Positions 7,987-16,904 of a stretch of DNA of 64,000 bases are shown piece after piece. Positions within the stretch are counted from its first letter, which is position 1; each line of letters begins with the position of its first letter. The DNA is taken from the NCBI GenBank assembly GCA_036490175.1, contig DASXEJ010000393.1:23167-87166 (forward strand), read 5' to 3'. The notes under the pieces were generated by a model. That model saw only the letters and a program-made list of their open reading frames with translations. It ran no database searches and was not told the origin of the DNA. This DNA is from Pirellulales bacterium. GTDB lineage: Bacteria > Planctomycetota > Planctomycetia > Pirellulales > JACPPG01. The position numbers were made by a program, and so were the translations under genes.

Positions 7987-8964
7987 ATGACCACACCGCT
8001 ACGATTCGGCATCCTGGGTTGCGCGCGGATCGTCCGTCGCGCCATCGCCGCCGCTCTGCGGCAGTCGCCGCATGCCCAGCTTCAGGCGATTGCCAGCCGC
8101 GACGCCTCTCTGGCCCGAAGCTGGGCGGACGAATTTCAGATTCCCACGGTACACGCCACTTACGAGGCGTTGATCGCGGACCCGGCGATCGACGCCGTCT
8201 ACATTCCGCTGCCCAACGAGTTGCACCGCCCCTGGGTGCTGGCCGCGGCTGCGGCGGGCAAGCACGTGCTGTGCGAAAAGCCGCTCGCGCTCGACGCGGC
8301 CGAGGCGCAAGCGATCGTCGACGGTTGTGCCCGGCATAAAGTCATCCTGATGGAAGCCTTTATGTGGCGCCATCAGGCCCGCGTGGCGCACGCCCGCACG
8401 ATGCTGGCCGACGGCCTGCTGGGCGAGTTACGGCTGGTAAAGATGGACTTCTCGTTCGACATCGATCGGCAGGACTGGCGGCTCGACCCGCGCCGCGGCG
8501 GCGGGGCCATGTACGATCTGGGCTGCTACGGCATCAACGCGGCCAGGCTGTTCACGGGGGCCGAGCCGGTCGAAGTCGTGGCCCGCTCGCGCCCCTACTC
8601 GACGGGCGTCGATATGACCATGTCGATGCTGCTGCGCTTTCCGCAGGATACGATTGCGCTGTTGGATTGTAGCTTCGAGTGTTCCTCGTATCGCAACCGT
8701 ATCGAGATCGTGGGGACCAAGGGAGCGCTCGAGTTCCCCGAAGGGGTCCTGCCCAAGCCGGAGTCGCAACTCATATTCCGACAGGGTGACAAAAGCGAGT
8801 TCATCGATTTCCCGACCAACAATCAGTACGTGGGCCAGCTCGAATGTTTCTGCGCGAGCGTCGCAGCGGGCCGGCTGTTGGATCCCGCCGAAAACGGTCT
8901 GGCTAATATGCGAGTTCTCGACGCGGCGCGCCAAGCTGCTGGCGCCATCCACGCGGCAGGGTAG
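7987..8964 (+). CDS. Gfo/Idh/MocA family NAD(P)-dependent oxidoreductase
   Basis: A 325-residue oxidoreductase with an N-terminal Rossmann domain (RFGILGCARIVRRAI), the family motif in VLCEKPLALDAAEA (residues ~97-110), and the C-terminal alpha/beta dimer domain containing GGGAMYDLGCYGINAARLF. Family members oxidise or reduce sugars, inositols or related dehydrogenated substrates. LCEKPLA and MWRHQARV resemble the D-xylose/dihydrodiol dehydrogenase branch, but the substrate is not determinable. The gene begins about 125 bases after tRNA-Cys and precedes cutA by 100 bases. Confidence 0.88.
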   Translation: MTTPLRFGILGCARIVRRAIAAALRQSPHAQLQAIASRDASLARSWADEFQIPTVHATYEALIADPAIDAVYIPLPNELHRPWVLAAAAAGKHVLCEKPLALDAAEAQAIVDGCARHKVILMEAFMWRHQARVAHARTMLADGLLGELRLVKMDFSFDIDRQDWRLDPRRGGGAMYDLGCYGINAARLFTGAEPVEVVARSRPYSTGVDMTMSMLLRFPQDTIALLDCSFECSSYRNRIEIVGTKGALEFPEGVLPKPESQLIFRQGDKSEFIDFPTNNQYVGQLECFCASVAAGRLLDPAENGLANMRVLDAARQAAGAIHAAG

Positions 8965-9064
8965 AATACCCCAGTCGGCTGCGCCGCTGAATAGGCGCTT
9001 TCCCCAGTCGTTCCTCGGCGCTGGACTGAATACGACGCAACGCTTTGCAATTTGGGGTGCCCGC

Positions 9065-9403
9065 ATGCACGACTATTTGCAAGTCGCCACCACGACAGAA
9101 ACCAAAGATGCCGCCGCGCGCATTGCCACGGCGCTCGTTGAGCGGCGGCTGGCGGCTTGCGTACAGCTAACCGGCCCGATCACCAGCACCTATCGTTGGG
9201 AAGGCAAAATCCAATCGGCCGAAGAGTGGCTGTGCGTCGCCAAGACGCGCCGCGATTTATATGAGCTTGTCGAAGGGACGATCCGCGATCTTCATCCCTA
9301 TAAGGTGCCCGAGATCGTGGCCACCGCCGTGGTGGCCGGCAGCCGAGCCTATCTGGACTGGCTCGACGGAGAATTGCTACCACAGGCCAGCGATCACGCG
9401 TAG
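9065..9403 (+). CDS. cutA: CutA-family divalent-cation tolerance protein
   Basis: A 112-residue protein with the whole CutA1 pattern: an N-terminal strand (LQVATTTETKDAAARIA), the conserved RLAACVQL, STYRWEGKIQSAEEW, a Lys-Thr segment CVAKTRRDL, and HPYKVPEIVA with the YL-W near the end. CutA proteins are small ferredoxin-like trimers linked to copper or other divalent-metal tolerance, though the molecular role is unsettled. The ATG at 9065 gives the family length of about 105-115 residues. Its proximity to a putative metal-binding Cys/Met-rich protein 5 kb away is worth noting but is not an operon link. Confidence 0.92.
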   Translation: MHDYLQVATTTETKDAAARIATALVERRLAACVQLTGPITSTYRWEGKIQSAEEWLCVAKTRRDLYELVEGTIRDLHPYKVPEIVATAVVAGSRAYLDWLDGELLPQASDHA

Positions 9404-9430
9404 GTTACCCTGGCGCGCAGACATCACAAG

Positions 9431-9856
9431 ATGTACACCTTTCAAATTACGCTGCACGCCCGCCCGGCCGAAGCCCTGCCCGGTGGGTCGATCGAAATCA
9501 ACGGCCAGCGCTATTCCACTTTGGACGTGCCGGCGCAAGTGCAGGGTACGGGTTTTTCCGTCAGCTTCGAGGAAACTAGCGTGGCACTCGCTCAGCTGCC
9601 GCGGATGTTTATCGAGCCGGATGGTTCGTTTGTGTGGGTCTCGCCAGCGGGCGAGAGAGCCTGGCAGGTCGACGGTGTGCTTTACGATCGCGACGAGCGG
9701 TTGCAGTTCATCGATCTGAAGGGAACCTGTCCGGCGGCCGCGTTCGATCAAGTACTGTCGGCCGTGGACTGGCCGACAACGGCCGTGATGCTGCAATTGA
9801 CGCGCGAGGCCGTATTCGTCGACGAAGCGACGTTTCGTTCGCTGGCCGTCGCATAG
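9431..9856 (+). CDS. Small conserved-looking protein of unknown function
   Basis: A 141-residue soluble protein beginning MYTFQITLHARPAEALPGG, with alternating beta-strand-like segments and a central FIEPDGSFVWVSPAGERAW. There is no signal peptide or membrane segment. It follows cutA by 27 bases and is probably cotranscribed with it. Codon use and the overlap-free position support a real gene. I do not recognise a domain. Confidence 0.65.
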   Translation: MYTFQITLHARPAEALPGGSIEINGQRYSTLDVPAQVQGTGFSVSFEETSVALAQLPRMFIEPDGSFVWVSPAGERAWQVDGVLYDRDERLQFIDLKGTCPAAAFDQVLSAVDWPTTAVMLQLTREAVFVDEATFRSLAVA

Positions 9857-9889
9857 GGTTTGTGATGGTCTTCGCCGCCGGGCGGCCCA

Positions 9890-11182
9890 CTACCACAGCG
9901 TCATCGATTCCTCGAACAGCCGCACCAGATCGGCCTCGCTGGCCGGGCGCGGCGAGAGCTTGGTCACGCGATGTTGCATGATTGCTCCCTTGGCCAGCGC
10001 CGGGGCGTCGGCCAATTGAAAGCCAAGCGCACTCAAACCGTTGGGCAAGTCCAGGTCGCGCATCAGGGCGACCAATCGCGCGGCCAGCACCTCACCCGCG
10101 TCGGCAAACGTCGCGCGCGACACATCCACGCCCAGCACGTGCGCCGCATGCAAATGACGTTCGGGCGAGGCCGGTCCGGTAAAGCGAAATACGGCCGGCG
10201 CCGTCAGAACGACCGAAATGCCATGTGGCACGAGCGGATGATCTTCCGGGTAACCGGGCGGATGGTAGCTGCGCACCATGCCGCTAACGGGATACGACAT
10301 GCCGTGGCAGAGGTGTACGCCGGCGTTGCCAAAACCCATCCCGGCATAACTGCTGGCCAATAGCATGTTCCAGCGGGCATCGTCGTCGTCCGGATGGGCG
10401 CATGCCTGCGGCAAGTATCGCGCCGTCAACTCCAAGGCACGCAGCGACCAGATATCGCTGACCGGGTTGGCGCCCTGATAGGCTGGCCGCAGGTTGGGAC
10501 GCTGGGGATGCGGCCGCGTATCGAAGGGAATGGCTGTGTAGCTTTCGAGCGCGTGGCACAATACGTCTAAACCCGATGAGGCCGCCACCAACGGCGGCTG
10601 CGTGCGCGTGTTGTCCGGGTCGACAATGCCCAGCGTGGGCTTCAATCGCCGATCGGCGATGCCGGTTTTAGCGTGCGTCGCCAGCAGATCGAAAATTGCT
10701 ACGCCGGTCGTCTCGCTGCCGGTGCCGGCCGTCGTGGGGACCGCGATCAGCGGCTTGAGCGGCCCCGGAATCGGTCGCGCGCGGCCGATCGGCGCATTGA
10801 CGTACGTGAGCAGTTCTGCCGGGTAAGACGAGTAAAGGTTAGCCGCCTTGGCCGTATCAATGGTCGAGCCGCCGCCGACGGCGACAAACGCATCGAAGTC
10901 TCCGGCCGTGGCGATCGCAATGGCCTCTTGGAATGATGCATCGGTCGGTTCGACGCGCACGCGATTGAACAGCTCGTATTGAACGCGCGCGCGCTCCAGA
11001 GATTTACAAACCGTATGCACTGGCGGCAGCTTCGCCATCCGTGCATCGGTCAACAGCAGCACGCGGCGAGCCCCCAAATCGGCCAAATCCATGCCGATCT
11101 CGGCCGTGGCTCCTGCGCCAAAACGCAGGTTGCTGGTGGCCATCTCGAAGACTGAATCATGATCGTGAAAGGTGTCAGCCAC
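9890..11182 (-). CDS. Iron-containing alcohol dehydrogenase, hydroxyacid-oxoacid transhydrogenase (ADHFE1-like)
   Basis: A ~430-residue group III metal-dependent alcohol dehydrogenase. It is closer to the hydroxyacid-oxoacid transhydrogenase branch known from animals (ADHFE1) than to bacterial butanol dehydrogenases. Shared stretches, from memory, are FEMATSNLRFGA, RVEPTDASFQEAI, VAVGGGSTIDTAKAANLY, VPTTAGTGSETTGVAIFD, NAGVHLCHGMSYPVSG and HPLVPHGISVVLTAPAVF. The last two hold the metal-binding histidines. Such enzymes couple oxidation of a hydroxyacid such as 4-hydroxybutyrate to reduction of 2-oxoglutarate. The GTG at 11182 has a GAGGAG box and precedes FEMA as in the family; a TTG 18 bases upstream and an ATG at 11143 are alternatives. 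The gene is last in a leftward block behind a two-component pair. Confidence 0.85.
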   Translation of the reverse strand: MADTFHDHDSVFEMATSNLRFGAGATAEIGMDLADLGARRVLLLTDARMAKLPPVHTVCKSLERARVQYELFNRVRVEPTDASFQEAIAIATAGDFDAFVAVGGGSTIDTAKAANLYSSYPAELLTYVNAPIGRARPIPGPLKPLIAVPTTAGTGSETTGVAIFDLLATHAKTGIADRRLKPTLGIVDPDNTRTQPPLVAASSGLDVLCHALESYTAIPFDTRPHPQRPNLRPAYQGANPVSDIWSLRALELTARYLPQACAHPDDDDARWNMLLASSYAGMGFGNAGVHLCHGMSYPVSGMVRSYHPPGYPEDHPLVPHGISVVLTAPAVFRFTGPASPERHLHAAHVLGVDVSRATFADAGEVLAARLVALMRDLDLPNGLSALGFQLADAPALAKGAIMQHRVTKLSPRPASEADLVRLFEESMTLW

Positions 11183-11301
11183 GCCGTGAAGGCTCCTCAA
11201 GTAACTTGGAATGCGGTCGATCTCGTTGCGTCAAGTCGTTCGCGCAATTCAGGCAAATGCGCATGGCCCGCTTCGGGCACGAGCGGATCTGGCGATATCT
11301 C

Positions 11302-12696
11302 TTACTCGGGCTGCACGCCAAAGTGCTCAAGCTTTTTACGCAAGGTGGCCCGGTGCAGGCCTAGGCTACGGGCCGCCGAGACGCGCTGGCCGTGGTGGGT
11401 GCGGAGCGCGACTTCCAACAGCGGCGGTTCGACCAGATCGAGCAGACGCTCGTACAAATCCTCGGCCCCGGACGAATCGCGAAACTGATTCTCGGCCCAG
11501 CGGCGCACCAGCCCGGCGATATCGCCCCCTTCGCTGCGTTCGCCGGCGAACATGACCGGCGCCGGCAAATGCTCGGGCCCGATCGCGCCTCCACGGGCGA
11601 CAATCACGGCGTGTTCGACGGCATTGCGGAGCTCGCGGACGTTGCCCGGCCAAGAGCGGCGACACAGCTCGTGCATGGCGGCCGTGGTGAGCCGCGCGGT
11701 GGCCCCGACGGGCAGGGCGCCCGCCAGGAAACGCTCAGCCAATTGCGGAATGTCTTCGACGCGTTCGCGCAGCGGCGGCAACGCAATCTCGAAGACGGCC
11801 AGGCGGAAATACAAATCCTCGCGGAACGCGCCGCTGCGTATCTCATTCCGCAGGTCGCGGTTCGTGGCGGCAATCACGCGAAAGGCACTACTGCGCGGCT
11901 GCGTCTCGCCGACGGGCGTCACTTCGTGCTGCTCGAGCACGCGCAACAGCTTCACCTGCACGCTGGCCGGAATATCGCCGGCTTCGTCGAAGAACACCGT
12001 ACCTCCGTCGGCCAGTTCCAACAACCCTTGCCGGGCGGCCGCCGCGCCGGTGAAGGCGCCGCGGGCATGGCCGAACAATTCGCTTTCCACCAGCGAAGGG
12101 CTGAGGGCTGCCAGATTGACCGGCACCATCGGCGTCGCGGTGCGCGTCGAGTGGCGATGGATCGCGCGGGCCACCAATTCCTTGCCGGTGCCACTTTCGC
12201 CCGTGATCAGCACCGAGGCATCGGTCGGTGCCACCAGCGCGATGCGTTTGAACACTTCTTGCATGGCGGCGCTGCGACCCAAGAGTTCGTCGTCCGCGCC
12301 GGGGCCAACCGTCGCGGCGGTACGTGCCATTTCCGCCGGACGCGATAGAGCGCGGGCCACGACAGTTGCCGCCTGGTCGAGATCGAACGGCTTTACGATA
12401 TAGTCGAAGGCGCCGTTCGACAGTGCCGCGACGGCCGTCGTCAGATTGCCGAAGGCTGTCATGATGATGATCGGTGTCTGCGGACTGAGTCGCTGCAAGC
12501 GCCCCAGCGCTTCCAGACCGTCCATGCCGGGCAGGCGAATGTCGAGCATCACGACGTCTGGCAGCTCTTGGGCAACATTTTCAAACGCGTCTTCGGCCGA
12601 GGAGGCCACGGTAACGCGATGACCACTTTCGGTCATCAGCCGCCGCAGGGCCCAGCAGATGCTTTCTTCGTCGTCGACAATCAGTACATGACTCAT
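11302..12696 (-). CDS. NtrC-family sigma-54-dependent response regulator
   Basis: A ~464-residue response regulator with three domains. The receiver (1-120) has the phosphoacceptor D52 in VVMLDIRLPGMDG. The AAA+ domain (~150-380) has Walker A TGESGTGKE, the sigma-54 contact loop GAFTGA and the VFFDEAGDIP Walker B. The C-terminus is a Fis-type helix-turn-helix (SAARSLGLHRATLRKKLEHF). GAFTGA marks it as a true activator of RNA polymerase-sigma-54. The ATG at 12696 matches the receiver start (MSHVLIVDDEES); a TTG at 12729 would add 11 residues. The histidine kinase lies immediately upstream, 45 bases away, forming a two-component pair. Target genes are unknown. Confidence 0.92.
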   Translation of the reverse strand: MSHVLIVDDEESICWALRRLMTESGHRVTVASSAEDAFENVAQELPDVVMLDIRLPGMDGLEALGRLQRLSPQTPIIIMTAFGNLTTAVAALSNGAFDYIVKPFDLDQAATVVARALSRPAEMARTAATVGPGADDELLGRSAAMQEVFKRIALVAPTDASVLITGESGTGKELVARAIHRHSTRTATPMVPVNLAALSPSLVESELFGHARGAFTGAAAARQGLLELADGGTVFFDEAGDIPASVQVKLLRVLEQHEVTPVGETQPRSSAFRVIAATNRDLRNEIRSGAFREDLYFRLAVFEIALPPLRERVEDIPQLAERFLAGALPVGATARLTTAAMHELCRRSWPGNVRELRNAVEHAVIVARGGAIGPEHLPAPVMFAGERSEGGDIAGLVRRWAENQFRDSSGAEDLYERLLDLVEPPLLEVALRTHHGQRVSAARSLGLHRATLRKKLEHFGVQPE

Positions 12697-12741
12697 GGTT
12701 TGCACGTCCGCTTGATGACTAGTTGCCAACTTCTCAATTTG

Positions 12742-14208
12742 CTAGCGCGGCGAAGGAAGGCCAATCGCCGCCTCTTCTGCCACGGCGCTTTCGGTGCCAT
12801 GAACCTCGTTGCCGGCAGGCAGCAAAAGTTCGATGCACGTCCTATCCGCGACACGGCTGTATAGCAGTCGCCCGCCATGCCCCTCGGCTACTTGCCGGGC
12901 CACGGCCAGTCCCAGGCCGACCCCTTCGGGCTTGGTGGTCTGAAACGCTTCGCCCAGGCGCTGGGCAATTTCCGCTTCCAGGCCTGGCCCATTATCCCAC
13001 ACGCGTAGTTGCACATGCGGCCCATCCTTGCCGATTTCGACGCGGACTTGTCCCTCCTTGCTCACGGCCTCGAGCGCGTTGAGCATCAAGTTCATCAGTG
13101 CCTGGCGTAGTTGATCTCGATCTGCATCGAGCGCCACTGGCTCCGCCGGCATGTCGGTCGTCAGCTCGACACGGCGATGACGCGCGGTGGGCGCGAGCAA
13201 AGACAATAATTCGTCGATCACTTCGCGCACGTCGAAGCACGTTCGGCGGGGCCGCTCGGGCTGGCCGGCCGCCAGAAATCGCTTCAGATGCTCTTCGATC
13301 AAGCTCAATTGCCGCAGCGCGACGTCCAAGCTTTCTTGATCCGAGGAATGGCAATGCCGACGATGCATCTGCACGGCCATCAGGGCGCCGGTGACGTCGT
13401 TACGTAAATGGTGCGCCAGACCGCCGCTGAGCCGTCCCAGCACCGATAGGCGTTCGGCACGCACAATCGCGCGACGCAGCTCGTCGAGTTGTCTCGCCAG
13501 TTCGTTGACGCTGGTGGCGACGTCGCGCACTTCGTCATTGCGCGCTGGCACCGCCAGCGGTTGAAAATCTCCCTCGGCCAGGCGGCCAAGCTGCGTTCGC
13601 ACCTTGTCCAGCGGCTGGCTGAGCTTGCGGGCGATCCATGTCGCCAGGCCCACGCACAGCACCAGGGCCACCGCTCCGACGGCCAACGGCGGTAGCGACG
13701 CCTGACGTCGCGCATCGCGCAGCACGCGCGCCGGATAAAGAATGTGCAACAGGCCGGGCTCGTTGCCGGTGCCGCGGCGGTCGGCATGCACAGCGACGTG
13801 GAAGAATTGCTCGTCGCCCAACGTTATCACCGGGCCCAGTCGCAGATCCTGCCACCGTTGGGTTACCAGATCGGTCGTGGGCAGGTTTTCGCCTGTCAGG
13901 CCACTGGTTACCAGGGGATGTCCGGCGGCGTCCGCCAACAAAAAGTCGGCCCCCGACAGCCCGTGCATTTGCTCGAGCACATTTTGCGTCAGCGGAAATG
14001 TTGACGTCAACAATGTGCGGGCCACACCACGCAATTGCTCCTCGATCTGACGTTGCGAACGGGCGGCTGCCCACCAGGCGTTGAGCAGGCTGACGCTGAC
14101 CACGGCCGCCAACATCATGCCCGCGAACGGAATCAGGATTTGATAGCGGATAGGCCAGCGCATGCCGTGTGCTGTCAGAGAGGGAAAAGCTTGATTCTCT
14201 CTGGTCAT
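12742..14208 (-). CDS. Sensor histidine kinase (NtrB-like partner of the sigma-54 activator)
   Basis: A ~488-residue membrane kinase. TM1 (near residues 22-45) and TM2 (near 175-192) flank a periplasmic sensor region of about 130 residues. A HAMP-like segment (ARKLSQPLDKVRTQL) leads to the dimerisation domain with H-box GGLAHHLRNDVTGAL (His near 266). The ATPase domain has an N box (ALMNLMLNALEAV), a G1 box (VWDNGPGLEAEI) and a G2 box (VGLGLAVARQVAEGHGG). In the H-box the usual Glu after the His is His and the usual Pro is Asp. Start choice is uncertain: ATG 14208 or 14163. The gene precedes the response regulator, so the pair is very likely cognate. Confidence 0.88.
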   Translation of the reverse strand: MTRENQAFPSLTAHGMRWPIRYQILIPFAGMMLAAVVSVSLLNAWWAAARSQRQIEEQLRGVARTLLTSTFPLTQNVLEQMHGLSGADFLLADAAGHPLVTSGLTGENLPTTDLVTQRWQDLRLGPVITLGDEQFFHVAVHADRRGTGNEPGLLHILYPARVLRDARRQASLPPLAVGAVALVLCVGLATWIARKLSQPLDKVRTQLGRLAEGDFQPLAVPARNDEVRDVATSVNELARQLDELRRAIVRAERLSVLGRLSGGLAHHLRNDVTGALMAVQMHRRHCHSSDQESLDVALRQLSLIEEHLKRFLAAGQPERPRRTCFDVREVIDELLSLLAPTARHRRVELTTDMPAEPVALDADRDQLRQALMNLMLNALEAVSKEGQVRVEIGKDGPHVQLRVWDNGPGLEAEIAQRLGEAFQTTKPEGVGLGLAVARQVAEGHGGRLLYSRVADRTCIELLLPAGNEVHGTESAVAEEAAIGLPSPR

Positions 14209-14334
14209 GATAGGGCTGGGCGCACGGCAATTCAATCGAACGATCGCATCCGTGTCCGACGCCCGGCCATGCCTGGCTGGGTTGTTTCCTGCGGTTGCGC
14301 CTGGTTATTCTCGAGGCACCCAATGCGTTCTTCG

Positions 14335-14970
14335 CTAGCGCCGCGCCGTGAGCGCCTCGAACCGGTAGCGGAGGCGAGACATCTCGTCGCGCAGCTGGTC
14401 GTTTTCCCAGGCCAGGTCGTCGAGCGGCGAATCGGTGGCGGCAGCCGCTTCGGCCCGGGCCAGCGACAGCTTCTCTAATTCGACCAGCATCCGCAGGCGC
14501 GACAGCTCGATATCGCTAATGGCGTTGGCGGCTACCTTGACCTGCTGGGCTGTCTTCCAGACTTGTTCGGCAGTGCGGACCGCTTCGCGGGCGCGGACGA
14601 CGTTCATGGCGCCGCGGCTAGTGTTGCCAGCCTTGGCCAGGCGCAAATTGTCTTCGGCCGCGCGCACCAATCCTTCCACGCGATCGAGTTGGCTGTTCGA
14701 GATCGAGCCGCGCACCCGGCTCTGCAAATCTGTCATCTTCTGATAATCGAGTTGCACCACCTTGAGCGACATTTCGGCATAAGCCACAGCCAGTTCGTGA
14801 GGATCCGTGGGGATATCGCGCGCAGGCGCCGGGGCGTCCGCGATGGAAACCGTCGACGGTCTGCCTGCCGGCGCGCGACCGGCCCCCTTGGTCTCGTCGG
14901 TTGCCGACCCGACCGTCGCCGCGTAGCCGACCACTGCGCCGATACCGAGGGCGCAAGCAATACCTTTCAT
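14335..14970 (-). CDS. Secreted coiled-coil protein of unknown function
   Basis: A 211-residue protein starting MKGIACALGIGAVVGYAA, a signal peptide, after a strong GGAGG box. An upstream extension to 15057 is not supported. The mature part is mostly helical, with heptad-like stretches (EGLVRAAEDNLRLAKAG, SRLRMLVELEKLSLARAEA, ENDQLRDEMSRLRYRF) typical of a coiled coil. It lies 127 bases ahead of the two-component pair on the same strand, so it may be its periplasmic partner or its target. I do not recognise a family. Confidence 0.7.
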   Translation of the reverse strand: MKGIACALGIGAVVGYAATVGSATDETKGAGRAPAGRPSTVSIADAPAPARDIPTDPHELAVAYAEMSLKVVQLDYQKMTDLQSRVRGSISNSQLDRVEGLVRAAEDNLRLAKAGNTSRGAMNVVRAREAVRTAEQVWKTAQQVKVAANAISDIELSRLRMLVELEKLSLARAEAAAATDSPLDDLAWENDQLRDEMSRLRYRFEALTARR

Positions 14971-15024
14971 CACAACCCCCTCCGCTAAAGAATCCCCAGA
15001 AGTGAATTGGTGGCGTGTGCGCGC

Positions 15025-15040
15025 CGCCACATACGTGCCC
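15025..15040 (-). promoter_or_regulatory. Candidate sigma-54 (-24/-12) promoter
   Basis: On the minus strand the sequence GGGCACGTATGTGGCG keeps the diagnostic GG and GC ten bases apart and most of the TGGCACG-N4-TTGC consensus; the first T is G and the second T of TTGC is G. It lies about 55 bases ahead of the ATG at 14970, so the transcript start would fall near 15013. The block it would drive encodes a sigma-54 activator, which fits autoregulation. Confidence 0.4.
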
Positions 15041-15263
15041 ACCGCGCGGTATACCACCGCGTACGTAGAAATGTTCCTAACTGTATCGATTGTGGCGCGC
15101 CGTAGCGAAAAAGGGAATCGCGGAGTTGCGAATTGCGATCCTTTGTCTAAGCCAGCCTGACCGACCTCCTAACTTAGGACCCTAGCGGATGCTAGTGGTT
15201 AGGCATCCTCACGGTAAAATGCCCCGTTGCCGAGCATCCAAATCATTTACGGGAGCCAGTTCC

Positions 15264-15863
15264 ATGCGTACCAAGGCAGCGATCGCGACCTTAATGGTGT
15301 CGTTGACTGCTAACATGGCTTTCGCCGAAATGCTCAATAAGGTTCTCAGTGTGGGTAGTTCCGCGCCGCAGTGGTCGCGAATTGAGGGGACTGACGGTAA
15401 GCAGCACAATCTGAGCGACTACAAGGATGCCAAGGCGATTGTCATCGTCTTTACGTGCAATCATTGTCCCGTCGCGGCGAGCTACGAAGATCGGTTGATC
15501 GCGATACAAAAGGAATACCAGGAGCGGGGCGTGCAGCTTGTCAGCGTCTGCGTCAGTTTGGGACCGGAAGACGACCTCGCGGCAATGAAATCGAGGGCCG
15601 AAGGAAAAGTATTCAACTTTCCCTATCTATCGGATCCTTCGCAAGCAATGGGCAGGATCTATGGAGCACGGACAACGCCTGAGGTCTTTGTGCTCGACGC
15701 GAATCGTAAAGTCGCCTACATGGGGAAAATCGACGACAATTGGATGTCCGCTGACGAGGTTAGGAAGCCGTACCTGCGCGATGCCCTCGACGCGGTACTT
15801 GGGGGACGTACGCCAGCGATCCCAGAGACAAAGGCTGTCGGATGCGGCATTGAGTACCAGTAG
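15264..15863 (+). CDS. Secreted redoxin/thioredoxin-like protein
   Basis: A 199-residue exported protein. A signal peptide (MRTKAAIATLMVSLTANMAFA) precedes an AhpC/TSA-redoxin-like fold with the active-site motif FTCNHCPVA (a CxxC), a conserved RTTPEVFVLDANRKVAYMGKIDD segment and a terminal VGCGI. Family members reduce disulfides or peroxides in the periplasm. A GGGAG box stands 8 bases ahead of the ATG at 15264. The fold and the tail resemble the N-terminal redoxin domain of the large fusion protein 1.4 kb downstream, so the two may be related copies. Confidence 0.88.
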   Translation: MRTKAAIATLMVSLTANMAFAEMLNKVLSVGSSAPQWSRIEGTDGKQHNLSDYKDAKAIVIVFTCNHCPVAASYEDRLIAIQKEYQERGVQLVSVCVSLGPEDDLAAMKSRAEGKVFNFPYLSDPSQAMGRIYGARTTPEVFVLDANRKVAYMGKIDDNWMSADEVRKPYLRDALDAVLGGRTPAIPETKAVGCGIEYQ

Positions 15864-15905
15864 CAGCGGCGCCCGCCGTACCTATAGCCTACGGCACCAG
15901 CACGA

Positions 15906-16904
15906 CTATTTCTCGGCAAAGGCCGCGTCGAAGGCAACGCGGCTGGGCGGGAAATCGAGCCGCTTGACGAACTCGGCCGCCTCGCGGGCACCGGCCTCGC
16001 GGTCCATGCCCACGTCTTCCCATTCAACCGACAAGGGCCCGTCGTAGCCGACAACGTTGAGAGCGCGGATGATCTCTTCGAAGTTGACGCCACCGCGCCC
16101 CGGCGAGCGAAAATCCCAGCCGCGCCGCGGGTCGCCAAAGTTCAGGTGGCTGGCCAGGATGCCCGATCGCCCGTTCAGCGTCACTACCGCATCCTTGATG
16201 TGGACGTGATAGATGCGATCCGGATAGGCCCTAATGAACTCTACCGGATCGACTCCCTGCCAGAGCAGATGGCTGGGATCGAAATTGAAACCGAACTCAT
16301 CACGCCGCTCGATCGCCTCCAAGGCTCGTTCGGCCGTATAGAGATCGAAGGCGATCTCGGTCGGATGAACTTCCAGCGCAAAGCGCACGCCGCAATCGGC
16401 AAACACGTCGAGGATCGGATTGAAGCGCTCGGCAAACAGCGCGTAGCCCGCGTCGATCATCTCGGGCGAAACGGGCGGAAAGGAATACAGAAGCGGCCAA
16501 ATGCTGGAGCCGGTGAAACCATTCACGACGTCAACGCCCAGTTTCTGCGCGGCGCGGGCTGTCTGCTTCAGCTCCTCGGCGGCGCGGGCATTGACGCCGG
16601 CCGGCTTGCCGTCTCCCCAGACGTGTGGTGGCAGGATGGCCTTATGCCGCTCGTCGATCACATCCAGCACGGCCTGGCCGACCAGATGGGTGCTGATAGC
16701 ATGCACGGTCAGGTCGTAGCGTTCCAGCAGGTCGCGGCGCCCGGCGCAGTACCCCGGATCGGAGAGCGCCTTGTCGACCTCGAAATGGTCTCCCCAGCAG
16801 GCTAGTTCGAGCCCCTGGTAGCCGAACTCACTGGCCTGGCGTGCCAGGTCCTCCAGCGGCAGATCGGCCCACTGTCCGGTGAACAACGTTACTGGTCTGG
16901 CCAT
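15906..16904 (-). CDS. Sugar phosphate isomerase/epimerase family protein (AP endonuclease 2-like TIM barrel)
   Basis: A 332-residue TIM-barrel protein. Marks of the xylose isomerase-like/AP_endonuc_2 family include [70 protein letters not shown] and [13 protein letters not shown]. Several of these carry the divalent-metal ligands (Glu, His, Asp). The GGAGG box supports the ATG at 16904. Substrate is unknown; in this group it is usually a sugar, inositol or hydroxy-pyruvate-type compound. It is transcribed convergently with the upstream redoxin gene, with about 40 bases between stops. Confidence 0.88.
   Translation of the reverse strand: MARPVTLFTGQWADLPLEDLARQASEFGYQGLELACWGDHFEVDKALSDPGYCAGRRDLLERYDLTVHAISTHLVGQAVLDVIDERHKAILPPHVWGDGKPAGVNARAAEELKQTARAAQKLGVDVVNGFTGSSIWPLLYSFPPVSPEMIDAGYALFAERFNPILDVFADCGVRFALEVHPTEIAFDLYTAERALEAIERRDEFGFNFDPSHLLWQGVDPVEFIRAYPDRIYHVHIKDAVVTLNGRSGILASHLNFGDPRRGWDFRSPGRGGVNFEEIIRALNVVGYDGPLSVEWEDVGMDREAGAREAAEFVKRLDFPPSRVAFDAAFAEK

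Noticed and set aside
11392..12348. 318-codon plus-strand frame
   Set aside because: Antisense to the NtrC-type regulator, whose own frame carries every AAA+ motif; the antisense frame has no recognisable domain.
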